In this document: positions 16,601 to 24,502 of the stretch, piece by piece
How the letters are laid out: the number at the start of each line of letters is the position of its first letter
How positions within the stretch are numbered: position 1 is the first letter of the stretch
Assembly: GCF_002831645.1 (NCBI RefSeq)
Contig: NZ_CP025117.1
Coordinates: 1,123,514-1,187,513 of the forward strand
DNA length: 64,000 bases
Reading direction: 5' to 3'
Source of the DNA: Olleya sp. Bg11-27
GTDB taxonomy: Bacteria; Bacteroidota; Bacteroidia; Flavobacteriales; Flavobacteriaceae
Translations under genes and position numbers: made by a program
The notes under the pieces: model-generated
The model's database searches: none
What the model was told of the DNA's origin: nothing
Seen by the model: only the letters and a program-made list of their open reading frames with translations

Positions 16601-16872
16601 AAGAATTATATAGTCAATTAGGTAATGAAGGTTCAATTTCTACCGCATCATTTCCAATATTTGAGGCGAGTCATTTAGTCGAAAGTAGTAAGAATTACCC
16701 GATTTCGTTTAATGGTAAAATGCGTTTTACGTTGGAGTTACCAATGGATATGTCTAAAGACGAAATTGAAAAAGCAGTTATGGCTAATGAAAAAACCATT
16801 GCGCAATTGGATGGACGTACACCTAAAAAGATAATTGTAGTGCCAGGTAAAATTGTAAATATAGTTGGGTAA
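13690..16872 (+). CDS. leuS: Leucyl-tRNA synthetase with several unusual in-frame insertions
   Basis: The product is 1060 residues, longer than the roughly 920-1000 I expect in this phylum. It charges tRNA-Leu. The catalytic HVGH is at residues 48-51 and KMSKS at 835-839; the editing domain with its FTTRPDT motif and the C-terminal anticodon-binding domain are all present, so it should be functional. Oddities: about 46 extra residues (~105-150, bases ~14002-14139) sit between QTGQHPRNTTEINI and YRRQLDKIGFSFDW, which are normally almost adjacent; two short segments reading NVTLSAVEE and NVNLSAVEG are encoded by copies of a dispersed repeat (14704-14731, 15469-15496); and about 80 unfamiliar residues lie between GTSAFVYG and HVDVSFVNAS (~15801-16062). 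Confidence 0.95.
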   Translation: MQYHFNDIEAKWQKYWAENQTFKASNNSDKPKYYVLDMFPYPSGAGLHVGHPLGYIASDIYARYKRHKGFNVLHPQGYDSFGLPAEQYAIQTGQHPRNTTEINIDGCLDAKGNILKKYVNEDGSIKDTALIEKGKRLSINDSNYQENIIKGYRRQLDKIGFSFDWSREVRTSTPEYYKWTQWIFIQLFESWYNNDSNKAEDISTLVAKFSAEGNAKVNAVCDDTIEVFTAEQWNTFDSKKQQEILLQYRLTYLAETEVNWCPALGTVLANDEIVHGVSERGGHPVMRKKMTQWSMRISAYAERLLQGLDTIDWTDSLKESQRNWIGKSVGASVTFNVIPNVTLSAVEESLKIEVFTTRPDTIFGVSFMTLAPEHDLVSKITTPEQKTEVEAYILATAKRSERDRMADVKTISGAFTGAYAEHPFSKEPIPIWIGDYVLAGYGTGAVMSVPCGDQRDYDFAKHFNIAIPNVFEGADISKEAFASKDNVVIANSDFLNGMNYKKASKRAIYDLEQMGQGEGKTNYRLRDAVFSRQRYWGEPFPVYYVNGMPQMIDKAHLPITLPEVEKYLPTETGEPPLGRADVWAWDTNTNTVVPNVNLSAVEGEDNGIYPLELNTMPGWAGSSWYFFSYMEEKAKRGEDFASQDALNYWENVDLYIGGSEHATGHLLYSRFWTKFLKDREFVGVDEPFKKLINQGMILGTSAFVYGVWVSFSNYNTISDSDEDNLDIIAVDVARPFLLVFSKEKLDKINQEGEIAEVIKWVKLNYPNSKPISEIDRSKPATNVFRTAAYRGHVDVSFVNASDELDFDSFKKWRQVFYNAQLLNDSPYKVYREVEKMSKSKYNVVSPDAICEQYGADSLRLYEMFLGPLEQAKPWNTAGITGVHGFLKKLWKLYVGEAGLIVNDATPTKDNLKTLHKTIKKVQEDIENFSFNTSVSTFMIAVNELTAQKCTSKAVLEPLLVLLSPYAPHITEELYSQLGNEGSISTASFPIFEASHLVESSKNYPISFNGKMRFTLELPMDMSKDEIEKAVMANEKTIAQLDGRTPKKIIVVPGKIVNIVG
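14704..14731 (+). repeat. Dispersed repeat copy inside the leuS coding sequence (copy 1)
   Basis: The 28 bases match the element at 15469-15496 at 26 positions. The core CTGAGCGCAGTCGAAG resembles a repeat that I recall as scattered between genes in flavobacterial genomes. Here it is read in frame as part of PNVTLSAVEE inside the editing region of LeuRS. Confidence 0.75.
15469..15496 (+). repeat. Dispersed repeat copy inside the leuS coding sequence (copy 2)
   Basis: Same 28-base element as at 14704, differing only at two adjacent bases (AC for CT). It is read in the same frame, giving PNVNLSAVEG, shortly before the LNTMPGWAGSSWYFF catalytic segment. Confidence 0.75.
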
Positions 16873-16884
16873 TTAGGAGGCAAA

Positions 16885-16911
16885 CGTCATTGCGAGGCAC
16901 GAAGCAATCTC
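16885..16911 (+). repeat. Dispersed repeat A, copy 1
   Basis: The element begins CGTCATTGCGAGG and ends with GAAGCAATCTC. This is a well-known style of dispersed intergenic repeat. A second copy lies at 17382-17407 in the same orientation, so the two flank the DUF6370 lipoprotein gene. Confidence 0.7.
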
Positions 16912-16941
16912 TTGATTGAGATAACTAATTAAGATAATTAA

Positions 16942-17023
16942 TAGAACAAGATAATAGCCGCAAGAGTAATCAGTTCTCGTTAGTTCGAGAGGAATACTTT
17001 TTCAGCATTTTGTATCGAGAACT
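16942..17023 (+). repeat. Palindromic repeat B, copy 1
   Basis: The unit runs from TAGAACAAGATAATAGCCGC to the hairpin core AGTTCTCG (16972-16979) ... CGAGAACT (17016-17023), a perfect 8-bp outer stem. The same unit recurs at about 17564-17646 and 17786-17864. It lies between leuS and the DUF6370 gene and may end up in either transcript. Confidence 0.75.
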
Positions 17024-17065
17024 AACATAGTAACACAATTTCAAAAGAATAAAAATCTAGAAATC

Positions 17066-17368
17066 ATGAAAAATATAAGTTTAGTTTTAGTCTTGTTTTT
17101 ATGCTTAGCATGTAACAAAAAAGAAGAAGTAAAGGTTGTCGAAATTTCTTGTGGTCAGTGCCAGTTTGGCTTAACCTCTGAGGATGGTTGCAGTCTAGCT
17201 GTTAGATTGGATGACAAAGCGTATTTTGTTGATGGTGCAGCTATTGATGATTTTGGAGATGCGCACGCAGAAGGTACTGGTTTTTGCGAAGTGATTAGAA
17301 AAGCTGAGGTCACTGGAGTAGTAATGGATAATCGTTTTAAAGCAAATAGTGTTAAAATGTTAGACTAG
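17066..17368 (+). CDS. DUF6370 family small lipoprotein, cysteine-rich
   Basis: A 100-residue protein with a short signal peptide and lipobox LCLAC (Cys16), so it is likely an envelope lipoprotein. After a Lys/Glu linker come CGQCQFGL (Cys29 and Cys32), a third cysteine in DGCSLAVRLDDKAYFVDG and a fourth in GTGFCEVIRKAEVTG, with DFGDAHAEG between. The layout matches DUF6370; the cysteines and histidine could bind a metal, which is inference. Repeats crowd both sides, and no promoter box is obvious, so it may depend on read-through from leuS. Confidence 0.75.
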   Translation: MKNISLVLVLFLCLACNKKEEVKVVEISCGQCQFGLTSEDGCSLAVRLDDKAYFVDGAAIDDFGDAHAEGTGFCEVIRKAEVTGVVMDNRFKANSVKMLD

Positions 17369-17381
17369 TTTTTTATTTGAC

Positions 17382-17407
17382 CGTCATTACGAGGAACGAA
17401 GTAATCT
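17382..17407 (+). repeat. Dispersed repeat A, copy 2
   Basis: Diverged copy of the element at 16885-16911 (CGTCATTACGAGG, then GAAGTAATCT), differing at four positions in about 26. It begins 13 bases after the DUF6370 stop codon. Confidence 0.7.
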
Positions 17408-17432
17408 TATAAATCGAAGAGGGAAAATATCG

Positions 17433-17664
17433 CGACACAATTTGCTCGTGCCTCAGAAACCACTCGATGTGACATTGTGTTTATCGTTATGTTAGTTTGG
17501 GAGTTATGGTTAGTAGCGAAGTTATATATCAAAGTCTATATTAGATTGAGTAGAACAGATTGAGTAGAACAAGATAATAGCCGCGAGAGTAATCAGTTCT
17601 CGTCAGTTCGAGTGACATGCTTTTTTAGTATTTTGTATCGAGAACTATTGTTTTAAGGACATCT
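17433..17664 (+). repeat. Tandem repeat unit 1 (232 bp)
   Basis: Nearly identical in long blocks to the following unit. It includes a 14-bp internal tandem duplication (AGATTGAGTAGAAC at 17543-17556 and again at 17557-17570), which accounts for its extra length. Its 3' part holds repeat B with hairpin arms 17595-17602 and 17639-17646. No plausible open frame is present. Confidence 0.85.
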
Positions 17665-17882
17665 CGATACAATTTGCTCGTGCCTCACAAACCACTCGAT
17701 GTGACGTTTTGTTTATCGTTATGTTAGTTTGGGAGTTATGGTTAGTAGCGAAGTAATAACTTGAAGTGTATATTAGATTGATTAGGACTAGATAACAGAA
17801 GTAAGAGTAATCAGTTCTCGTCAGTTCGAGTGAAATGCTTTTTTAGCATTTTGTATCGAGAACTATTGCTTTAAGGACATCT
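17665..17882 (+). repeat. Tandem repeat unit 2 (218 bp)
   Basis: Second copy of the unit above. Hairpin arms AGTTCTCG (17813-17820) and CGAGAACT (17857-17864) enclose an inner stem AAATGCT/AGCATTT (17833-17839, 17845-17851). A degenerate start of a third copy follows at 17883. Across the unit junction, TTGTATCGAGA (17633-17643) and TCTCGATACAA (17662-17672) form a perfect 11-bp inverted repeat. Confidence 0.85.
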
Positions 17883-17942
17883 CAATAAAATTTACTACTG
17901 CCGAAAATTAAAAAGAACCAAGTCTGAAAAAAAAATATTTTT

Positions 17943-18899
17943 ATGAAAAAGAAACTCATCTTACTACTTTTTCCTATTATAACGTGGTCACAATCTTATG
18001 TTGGTCATGTTGGTGATTTACCTATTCATTTAGAATTAGATATCGATGAAGATCAAAATAATGATGGTTCAGGACAAAGGGTAGATGGCTTTTATTTTTA
18101 CGATTCTAAACTAATTAGTATTCCGTTAAGAGGTGTTTTTATTCAGGATACTATTACGGTCGTTGATGGTTGGTTCTATTCTGAAGATAAGGTTGGTGAC
18201 GCCAAAGAGGTGTTTAGACTGCAAAAAACAGAGACTCAATTAACTGGTGTATTACAACTAAAAAAAGAAGAGTATACTGTCGTTTTAACTAAAACAGAAC
18301 AAGATCCCATTACTAGTTTTAGAAACCCAAAACTAACTTTTAAAAAAGATAGCGTCAGTACTTATCAAGACAAACAGTTGGTTTGGTTTCATGAGCGGTT
18401 TTCTAAGACGCAATTATTTAGATTGGGTAATGGGTATACCAAAGCACAGAGAACCGTGTTTAACTCTATTTTAGACACGCTACATCTTGAAGATGCAGAA
18501 GGTATGTTGGATTGTAGTTCTTTTGAATTATCAACAGTTATTAATCGTATTGATGATCGCTTTATAAGCTTCACAAAATACTATAGTGTTTATTGCGGTG
18601 GTGCACATCCATCTTATGGAGGTATTGGCTATACTTTTGACTTAACAACACTTCAGGAGGTTGCTAGTATTGAATCATTATATCCTAATGTTGATTTTTT
18701 TCAAGTATTGAAAACTAAGTATTATGATTCAACTGACGAGTATCAAGATGATTGTGAAGTATTTGTAGACGAGTCCAATTGGGAGTATAAACGATGGAAT
18801 TTGACTACAGAAGGCGTTTTGTTAACGCCGAATTACCCACACGTTATGAAAGCTTGCGAAGAAGATTACTTTTTAAGTTATGATGAAATAAAGAACTAA
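17943..18899 (+). CDS. Secreted protein with a DUF3298/RsiV-like domain
   Basis: A 318-residue protein with a signal peptide (cleavage likely after ITWSQ, residue ~17). The C-terminal half holds the pattern KYYSVYCGGAHPSYGGIGYTFDL, then LTPNYPHVMKACEEDYFLSYDEIK, as in DUF3298 domains found in PdaC and RsiV-like envelope proteins. The N-terminal half is a beta-rich region without a recognised family. The start lies right after the tandem repeat array. The role is unknown; exported cell-surface or periplasmic location is likely. Confidence 0.72.
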   Translation: MKKKLILLLFPIITWSQSYVGHVGDLPIHLELDIDEDQNNDGSGQRVDGFYFYDSKLISIPLRGVFIQDTITVVDGWFYSEDKVGDAKEVFRLQKTETQLTGVLQLKKEEYTVVLTKTEQDPITSFRNPKLTFKKDSVSTYQDKQLVWFHERFSKTQLFRLGNGYTKAQRTVFNSILDTLHLEDAEGMLDCSSFELSTVINRIDDRFISFTKYYSVYCGGAHPSYGGIGYTFDLTTLQEVASIESLYPNVDFFQVLKTKYYDSTDEYQDDCEVFVDESNWEYKRWNLTTEGVLLTPNYPHVMKACEEDYFLSYDEIKN

Positions 18900-18932
18900 T
18901 AAACAATTGCGTTTCAAAATTAGATAAAATAA

Positions 18933-18970
18933 AAAATGACAGTCAATTTAATTAAATCGACTGTCATTTT
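18933..18970. terminator. Bidirectional rho-independent terminator
   Basis: AAAATGACAGTC (18933-18944) and GACTGTCATTTT (18959-18970) form a perfect 12-bp stem between convergent genes, with A and T runs on its flanks. Confidence 0.85.
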
Positions 18971-19014
18971 AAGTATTATAAGAATTGAAAGTTACTCAAA
19001 TAAATTGAAGTTGC

Positions 19015-20385
19015 TTATTCTTTTTTTGATGGTCCTTCTTCGATCTCTTTTTTAGGTTGATGTAATGTTTTAAAATAATCCTCAAAGGCTTTAAAATTAT
19101 AAGGCTTGTTGATTATTTTTTTGTTCTTATCTAAAACAAAATAACTAGGTGTTGCTTTTACATTATAACTATCTCCTATTGGGTTGTCCCATTTCCCTTC
19201 ACCAAAAACATGATAGAATTCTGGGAATTTGTAGGTCATGTCTTTCCATCTGTAACGGTCTTCATCTAAAGCAATAGCAATAACTTTTAGTTGGTCTTTA
19301 TCTAGAGTTTTAACTAGTTTGTGTAGCTCAGGGATCTCCTCTAAACAGTGGGAACAAGTAGTGCTCCAAAAAACGACTAGATAGTTGTTAGCTTCTTCTA
19401 ACTCATGCATCTTTTTTGTAGTAGCTTCACCTTCTTCATCATAAATAATAATTTCAAAATCAGGTCCGATATTACCAACGGATGCGTTTTTAAAGTAATT
19501 TAGATCGTTAACCAGTTCGGTATCGTTTGCCGCTTTTGCAATAGCTAATAAATAAGCGTTGGCAATGTGGTTAGCTACAGGCTCATCTTCTTCAATTGCA
19601 AATTGGGACCATAAAATTTCTAATAGAATTTTCTTTACTTTAGGATTGTTTCCAATGGCTTTTTCTACTGTATTAATATTAGTGATGTAGGATGCGTTTT
19701 TGTCATCGTTATCAACAAAATTAAAGACATAATTTAAGGTGGCTTCAATTAAAAAATTTGAATTTTGAAGTATCGGATTGCCAAAATTGATATGCTTAAA
19801 ATAGTTGTTTTTAGCATTTTCCGTAAAGGTCTTAGCATCGATTAAATTTTCTGGTATATAAGGTTGACTGGCAGTTATAAAATTTAGGACTAATTTACCT
19901 TCAGCTGCTTTTTCAAATTCAGATTGCGTTGTTTTAAGAATTTCAATAATTTTTTTAAAATCTCTCTGTTTTTTACCTCCAGAAGTGTAAAATGCGTTTA
20001 GACTCTGACCAATCATAGACATACTATTGTTGTATGATATCCATAATTTGTTTTCGTCAGAGGTGACAAACTCTAAACCTTTTTCTAAATCAAAGGTCAA
20101 CTCAATATCTTCATTATTATATAGAAGGTCAAAATTATATTCATCTTGAGGTTGCGCATAAACAATGCGGTAGGTTCCTGGTGCTTGATTTTTTTTTAGA
20201 TTGAATACAAAACTCCCATCTTCTGAAATATCGGTATTGTCCACAAAAATTGAGGTATCAGCTGTAACGTGATATAAAAACGCGAACTTAAATTGTTCTG
20301 CTGGAGTAAAAGTTCCTTTTATTGTGTTTTGTGCCACGATAAAATTGGGCAATATTGCTAATAAAAAAAATATTTTTTTATACAT
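19015..20385 (-). CDS. TlpA-like secreted thiol-disulfide oxidoreductase
   Basis: A 456-residue protein with a signal peptide (cleavage near FIVAQ, residue ~19). Residues ~20-110 resemble the beta-sandwich often found at the N-terminus of Bacteroidetes TlpA proteins; a helical region (~115-300) follows. The C-terminal thioredoxin domain (~308-430) has VFWSTTCSHCLEEIPEL with active-site CSHC and the KATPSYFVLD cis-proline loop. It should reduce or isomerise disulfides in the periplasm. It lies 32 bp after mfd in the same direction, so the two may share a transcript. Confidence 0.88.
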   Translation of the reverse strand: MYKKIFFLLAILPNFIVAQNTIKGTFTPAEQFKFAFLYHVTADTSIFVDNTDISEDGSFVFNLKKNQAPGTYRIVYAQPQDEYNFDLLYNNEDIELTFDLEKGLEFVTSDENKLWISYNNSMSMIGQSLNAFYTSGGKKQRDFKKIIEILKTTQSEFEKAAEGKLVLNFITASQPYIPENLIDAKTFTENAKNNYFKHINFGNPILQNSNFLIEATLNYVFNFVDNDDKNASYITNINTVEKAIGNNPKVKKILLEILWSQFAIEEDEPVANHIANAYLLAIAKAANDTELVNDLNYFKNASVGNIGPDFEIIIYDEEGEATTKKMHELEEANNYLVVFWSTTCSHCLEEIPELHKLVKTLDKDQLKVIAIALDEDRYRWKDMTYKFPEFYHVFGEGKWDNPIGDSYNVKATPSYFVLDKNKKIINKPYNFKAFEDYFKTLHQPKKEIEEGPSKKE

Positions 20386-20417
20386 TATTTATGGGGTTTC
20401 TTTTATAATTTCAAAAA

Positions 20418-23400
20418 CTATTCCAAAATTGGATTTAAGGCATTTAGGGCCTTTTTTACTGTTTTAATGTTGTCAAAGGTAAGTAATAAACGTAAGCCAT
20501 TTCTAGTCTGTTTTTCTTTCATTTTACAAGCCTGAGGGTGGGACTGCACGTATTTTAAAAGCTTGGTAAAATTAGGGCTTTGGTAAAAACTACTTTGTTG
20601 GTCATTTATAAAGTAACTAATAAGCTTACCTTGCTTCATTATTACTTTTTCCATACCTAATTTAGTTGCAATCCATTTAATGCGTACACTATTAATTAAG
20701 TCTATAACTTGGATTGGTAATTCTCCAAAACGGTCTAAAAGTTGTGTTTCAAATACTGCTAATTCAGCTTCAGTTTTGAAGTTGTTTAATTGTGTATAAA
20801 GGTTTAAACGCTCAGCAATATTATTAACATAATCGTCAGGGAATAACAGCTCAAAATCGGTGTCTATTGTAATATCTTTAACGTATTCTTTGTTTTCTAA
20901 AGGTTCGTTATAAAGGTCTTTAAATTCGTTTTCTTTAAGCTCTTCAATCGCTTCGTTTAATATTTTTTGGTAAGTATCAAAACCGATTTCGTTAATAAAT
21001 CCGCTTTGCTCACCTCCTAATAAATCTCCAGCACCACGGATTTCTAAATCTTTCATGGCAATATTAAATCCACTACCTAGTTCTGTAAATTGTTCTAAAG
21101 CTTGGATACGTTTTCTAGCATCGTCGGTCATTGCCGAGTATTCTGGTGTTATAAAATAACAGAATGCTTTTTTGTTACTTCGTCCAACACGTCCACGCAT
21201 TTGGTGTAAGTCACTTAATCCAAAATTATTAGCGTTATTGATAAAAATAGTATTGGCATTTGGGACGTCTAATCCACTTTCTATAATGGTAGTACTGACT
21301 AAAACATCAAAATCACCATCCATAAAGCCTAGCATTAAGCTTTCTAGTTTTTTACCTTCTAATTGCCCATGTCCAATACCGATTTTTGCATCTGGTACTA
21401 AACGTTGTATCATACCAGCAACTTCTTTAATATTTTCTATACGATTATGAATAAAAAAGATCTGGCCACCACGTTCTATTTCATAACTTACAGCATCCCT
21501 AATAGCTTCTTCTGTAAATCGGATAACATTGCTTTCTATAGGATAACGATTTGGTGGAGGCGTGGTTATCACCGATAAATCTCTAGCCGCCATTAAGCTA
21601 AACTGTAATGTTCTTGGTATTGGTGTAGCCGTAAGCGTTAAAACGTCTACATTATCTTTTAAGGTTTTTAGCTTTTCTTTAACGGCAACTCCAAATTTTT
21701 GCTCTTCGTCGACAATTAGTAATCCTAAGTCTTTAAATTTTACATTTTTACTTGCTAGTTGATGCGTACCTATGATGATATCGACATGTCCTTTTTCTAG
21801 CTTTTCTAAGGTTTCTTTTTTCTGTTTAGCTGTTCTAAAACGGTTGACATAATCTACAGTTACAGGAAAGTCTTTTAAACGTTCTGAAAAAGTTTTATGA
21901 TGTTGAAACGCTAATATGGTTGTCGGTACTAAAATGGCAACCTGCTTTCCATTGTCAACAGCTTTAAATGCGGCACGTATCGCAACTTCTGTTTTTCCAA
22001 AACCAACATCGCCACAAATTAAGCGATCCATTGGACGCTCGCTTTCCATATCGACTTTTATGTCTGCTGTCGCGGTAATTTGGTCGGGAGTATCTTCATA
22101 AATAAAAGAAGCCTCTAATTCGTGTTGTAAATAGCTGTCCTGTTTATATTGATATCCTTTCTCTAGTTTACGTTTAGCATATAGTTTAATTAAGTTGAAT
22201 GCAACGTGCTTAACTCTAGATTTTGTTTTTTCTTTAAGAGCTTTCCAAGCTTTACTACCTAGTTTATAAACTTTTGGTGGTTTACCATCCTTACCATTAA
22301 ATTTAGTTATTTTATGAAGAGAGTGTATGCTTAAATATAAGACGTCGCGCTCTCCGTAAACCAATTTTATAGCTTCTTGTTTTTTACCTTCGACATCTAT
22401 TTTTTGAAGTCCACCAAATTTTCCAATTCCATGATCTATATGTGTTACATAGTCTCCAATATCAAGATTAGTTAAGTCTTTTAAGGTGATGGCTTGCTTT
22501 TTAGCGTAACCATTTTTTACATGAAATTTATGATAGCGTTCAAAAATTTGGTGATCTGTATAAACGACTAATTTATTGTCATGATCTACAAACCCTTGGT
22601 ATAATGACAATGTTATTGTTTGGTAATGTACATCTTGTTCGACATCGTCAAAAATATCATGAAAACGTTTTGCTTGCTGCTCGCTAACACAAGCAATATA
22701 ATTGGTGTAATCGTTATTGTGATTACTGTTTAAATTGTCTATTAGTAAATTAAACTGCTTGTTAAAAGCAGGTTGAGGCGAGGTGTTGTGTTGTATGGTT
22801 TCGGTAGTGTTAAAAACGGTATCTGTACCAAACTCTACTAAGGTAAAGTCTAACAGTTGTTTTTTAAGTTCGGCAGCATTACAGAATAACTCTGATGGTT
22901 TTGCGTGTTTTATGTCTGGGTTGAGGTTTACAAAAGCAGCAATTGCTTTATCAAAAAAGTCATCAATCCTATCAAAAGTTAAATCGAAGTTTTTACCAAA
23001 AACGACAGTTTTTTGTGCAATATATTTTAAAAAGCTTTGCCTGGACTCGTCCATTAGCTTATTAGCAACGTTGGGAATAACGCTAATTTTTTTTATCTGT
23101 TCTGTTGATAATTGTGTTTCGACATCAAACGTTCTAATACTGTCTACTTCGTCTCCAAAAAACTCGATACGATAGGGTTCGTCATGTGAGAAAGAAAACA
23201 CATCTACAATTCCACCACGTACAGAAAACTCTCCTGGTTCTGTAACAAAATCAACACGTTTAAATTTGTATTCAAACAGAATTTCGTTAACAAAATCGAT
23301 AGATAAACTATCGTTCACTGTAATTTTCAGGGTATTGCGTTCTAGTTCTTTTCTGGTGACTACTTTTTCAAATAATGCATCCGGATAAGTAACTATTATT

Positions 23401-23756
23401 GCTGGTTTTTTACGTGAGTTAATACGGTTTAAGACCTCAGAACGTAATAATACATTTGCATTATCAGTTTCTTCTATTTGATAAGGTCTACGATAACTCC
23501 CTGGATAAAAGAGGACATCTGTTTTATTTACTAGTTGCTCTAAATCGTTGAGGTAAAAGGCAGCTTCTTCTTTATCATTAAAAATAAGTAAAAAAGGAAG
23601 GTCGCTATTTTTAAACGTTTGTGTTATAGCGTACGATAGGGAGGAGCCTACTAAACCTTTTAAGTGCGTCTTACTTTGGGTTTGGGCTATAGCAGTATGA
23701 AGTTTTTGCAATTGCAAAGACTTTAAATAGGTCTGCGAGATTACGGTTTTACTCAC
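20418..23756 (-). CDS. mfd: Transcription-repair coupling factor Mfd
   Basis: The 1112-residue protein has the full Mfd plan: an N-terminal UvrB-like module (~1-320), the RNA-polymerase interaction domain (~435-510, LDIGDYVTHIDHGIGKFGGL), superfamily 2 helicase lobes (Walker A ICGDVGFGKTEVA, DEEQ box LLIVDEEQKFG, and LTLTATPIPRTL), the RecG-like MRGRVGRS motif, and the C-terminal TRCF domain (~960-1060). It removes RNA polymerase stalled at DNA lesions and recruits UvrA. Length and motif set are complete. Confidence 0.97.
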   Translation of the reverse strand: MSKTVISQTYLKSLQLQKLHTAIAQTQSKTHLKGLVGSSLSYAITQTFKNSDLPFLLIFNDKEEAAFYLNDLEQLVNKTDVLFYPGSYRRPYQIEETDNANVLLRSEVLNRINSRKKPAIIVTYPDALFEKVVTRKELERNTLKITVNDSLSIDFVNEILFEYKFKRVDFVTEPGEFSVRGGIVDVFSFSHDEPYRIEFFGDEVDSIRTFDVETQLSTEQIKKISVIPNVANKLMDESRQSFLKYIAQKTVVFGKNFDLTFDRIDDFFDKAIAAFVNLNPDIKHAKPSELFCNAAELKKQLLDFTLVEFGTDTVFNTTETIQHNTSPQPAFNKQFNLLIDNLNSNHNNDYTNYIACVSEQQAKRFHDIFDDVEQDVHYQTITLSLYQGFVDHDNKLVVYTDHQIFERYHKFHVKNGYAKKQAITLKDLTNLDIGDYVTHIDHGIGKFGGLQKIDVEGKKQEAIKLVYGERDVLYLSIHSLHKITKFNGKDGKPPKVYKLGSKAWKALKEKTKSRVKHVAFNLIKLYAKRKLEKGYQYKQDSYLQHELEASFIYEDTPDQITATADIKVDMESERPMDRLICGDVGFGKTEVAIRAAFKAVDNGKQVAILVPTTILAFQHHKTFSERLKDFPVTVDYVNRFRTAKQKKETLEKLEKGHVDIIIGTHQLASKNVKFKDLGLLIVDEEQKFGVAVKEKLKTLKDNVDVLTLTATPIPRTLQFSLMAARDLSVITTPPPNRYPIESNVIRFTEEAIRDAVSYEIERGGQIFFIHNRIENIKEVAGMIQRLVPDAKIGIGHGQLEGKKLESLMLGFMDGDFDVLVSTTIIESGLDVPNANTIFINNANNFGLSDLHQMRGRVGRSNKKAFCYFITPEYSAMTDDARKRIQALEQFTELGSGFNIAMKDLEIRGAGDLLGGEQSGFINEIGFDTYQKILNEAIEELKENEFKDLYNEPLENKEYVKDITIDTDFELLFPDDYVNNIAERLNLYTQLNNFKTEAELAVFETQLLDRFGELPIQVIDLINSVRIKWIATKLGMEKVIMKQGKLISYFINDQQSSFYQSPNFTKLLKYVQSHPQACKMKEKQTRNGLRLLLTFDNIKTVKKALNALNPILE

Positions 23757-23772
23757 TTAACTTTAATTTATG

Positions 23773-23780
23773 CAAATATA
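23773..23780 (-). promoter_or_regulatory. Candidate -7 promoter box for mfd
   Basis: On the minus strand TATATTTG matches TAnnTTTG exactly, 16 bases before the mfd ATG. No -33 TTG at the expected distance is seen. Confidence 0.5.
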
Positions 23781-23868
23781 AGCAATGCATAAAATATTAG
23801 CTTTTAGATTTACAAAATTTAACTTTTTAGTAGTATTATATAGCAGATGCGTTAAGGATGGAGTGGTT

Positions 23869-23936
23869 TGTTTGAGCTCCTCGCAGAGAGCGAGCCACGA
23901 GAGCCTGTTATTTAACACCTATTAAAAGGGGTTAAG
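23869..23936. other. GC-rich imperfect palindrome between mfd and the TerB-like gene
   Basis: In an AT-rich surrounding, the segment reads GAGCTCCTCGCAGAGAGCGA then GCCACGAGAGCC. CTCGC and GCGAG form a short stem around AGAGA, with CTC/GAG pairing possible outside it. A second imperfect inverted repeat, TTAACACC ... GGGGTTAA, follows. It may be a decayed dispersed repeat. Confidence 0.35.
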
Positions 23937-23986
23937 TAAGCGCCCAAAAAAATAAACTTTTAATTTTAAAAGGTGTGGGGTTTAAC

Positions 23987-23994
23987 TATATTTG
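23987..23994 (+). promoter_or_regulatory. -7 promoter box of the TerB-like gene; decides its start
   Basis: TATATTTG is a perfect TAnnTTTG. A possible upstream TTG start codon at 23992 lies inside this box, so it cannot be the translation start; the ATG at 24019 fits. Confidence 0.7.
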
Positions 23995-24018
23995 CAGTAT
24001 AAAATTAAACAAAAAAGT

Positions 24019-24450
24019 ATGTCATTTTCAGATTTATTCGATAGTGGATTTAAAAAGCGTAATGAAGATCATTTTGCTGCAATAGTACGTGTAGCCATGA
24101 GTGATGGTGTGATTAGTGAGGCTGAGAAAGCATTTTTAGATCGTTTAGCACGTAATTTAGATATTAGTGAAGAGGAGTATAAGCAGATATTGGTTGATTA
24201 TAAAGAACACCCAATTAATCCGCCAACATCTTACGATCAACGTTTAGAACGTTTATACGATTTATCAAGAATGGTATGGGCTGATCATATTGAAGGTCCT
24301 AAGCAGACGGCTATTTTAGAGCGTTTGTGTGTTGGTTTAGGGTTTAAATCTAGTAATGCACAATATGTAACGCATAAAGCTTTAGAGCTGGTGCATGAAG
24401 GTGTTGATTTGGATACGTTTACTGATGAAATTAAAACAATGAACAGATAA
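24019..24450 (+). CDS. TerB-like (tellurite-resistance TerB fold) protein
   Basis: The ATG at 24019 gives 143 residues; a nine-codon extension from a TTG is ruled out by the promoter box. The all-helical TerB fold is indicated by FAAIVRVAMSDGVISEAEKAFLDRLARNLDIS, with the acidic positions DG.(I)S..E typical of the family, and a second half ending in TFTDEIKTM. TerB domains act as small acidic, metal-binding or scaffolding modules at membranes; most have nothing to do with tellurite. The gene stands alone, ended by a strong terminator. Confidence 0.82.
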   Translation: MSFSDLFDSGFKKRNEDHFAAIVRVAMSDGVISEAEKAFLDRLARNLDISEEEYKQILVDYKEHPINPPTSYDQRLERLYDLSRMVWADHIEGPKQTAILERLCVGLGFKSSNAQYVTHKALELVHEGVDLDTFTDEIKTMNR

Positions 24451-24468
24451 TACTTCTGTTTTTATGAT

Positions 24469-24502
24469 AAAAAAAAGCGAACTTAATAGTTCGCTTTTTT
24501 TT
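24469..24502. terminator. Bidirectional rho-independent terminator
   Basis: AAAAAAGCGAAC and GTTCGCTTTTTT form a perfect stem around TTAATA, flanked by A and T runs. It lies between the convergent TerB-like and hybrid-kinase genes and overlaps the last bases of the kinase stop codon. Confidence 0.9.

Noticed and set aside
16942-17882. CRISPR array
   Set aside because: The repeats are about 220 bp long, palindromic and without regularly spaced unique spacers; no cas genes are present in the window.
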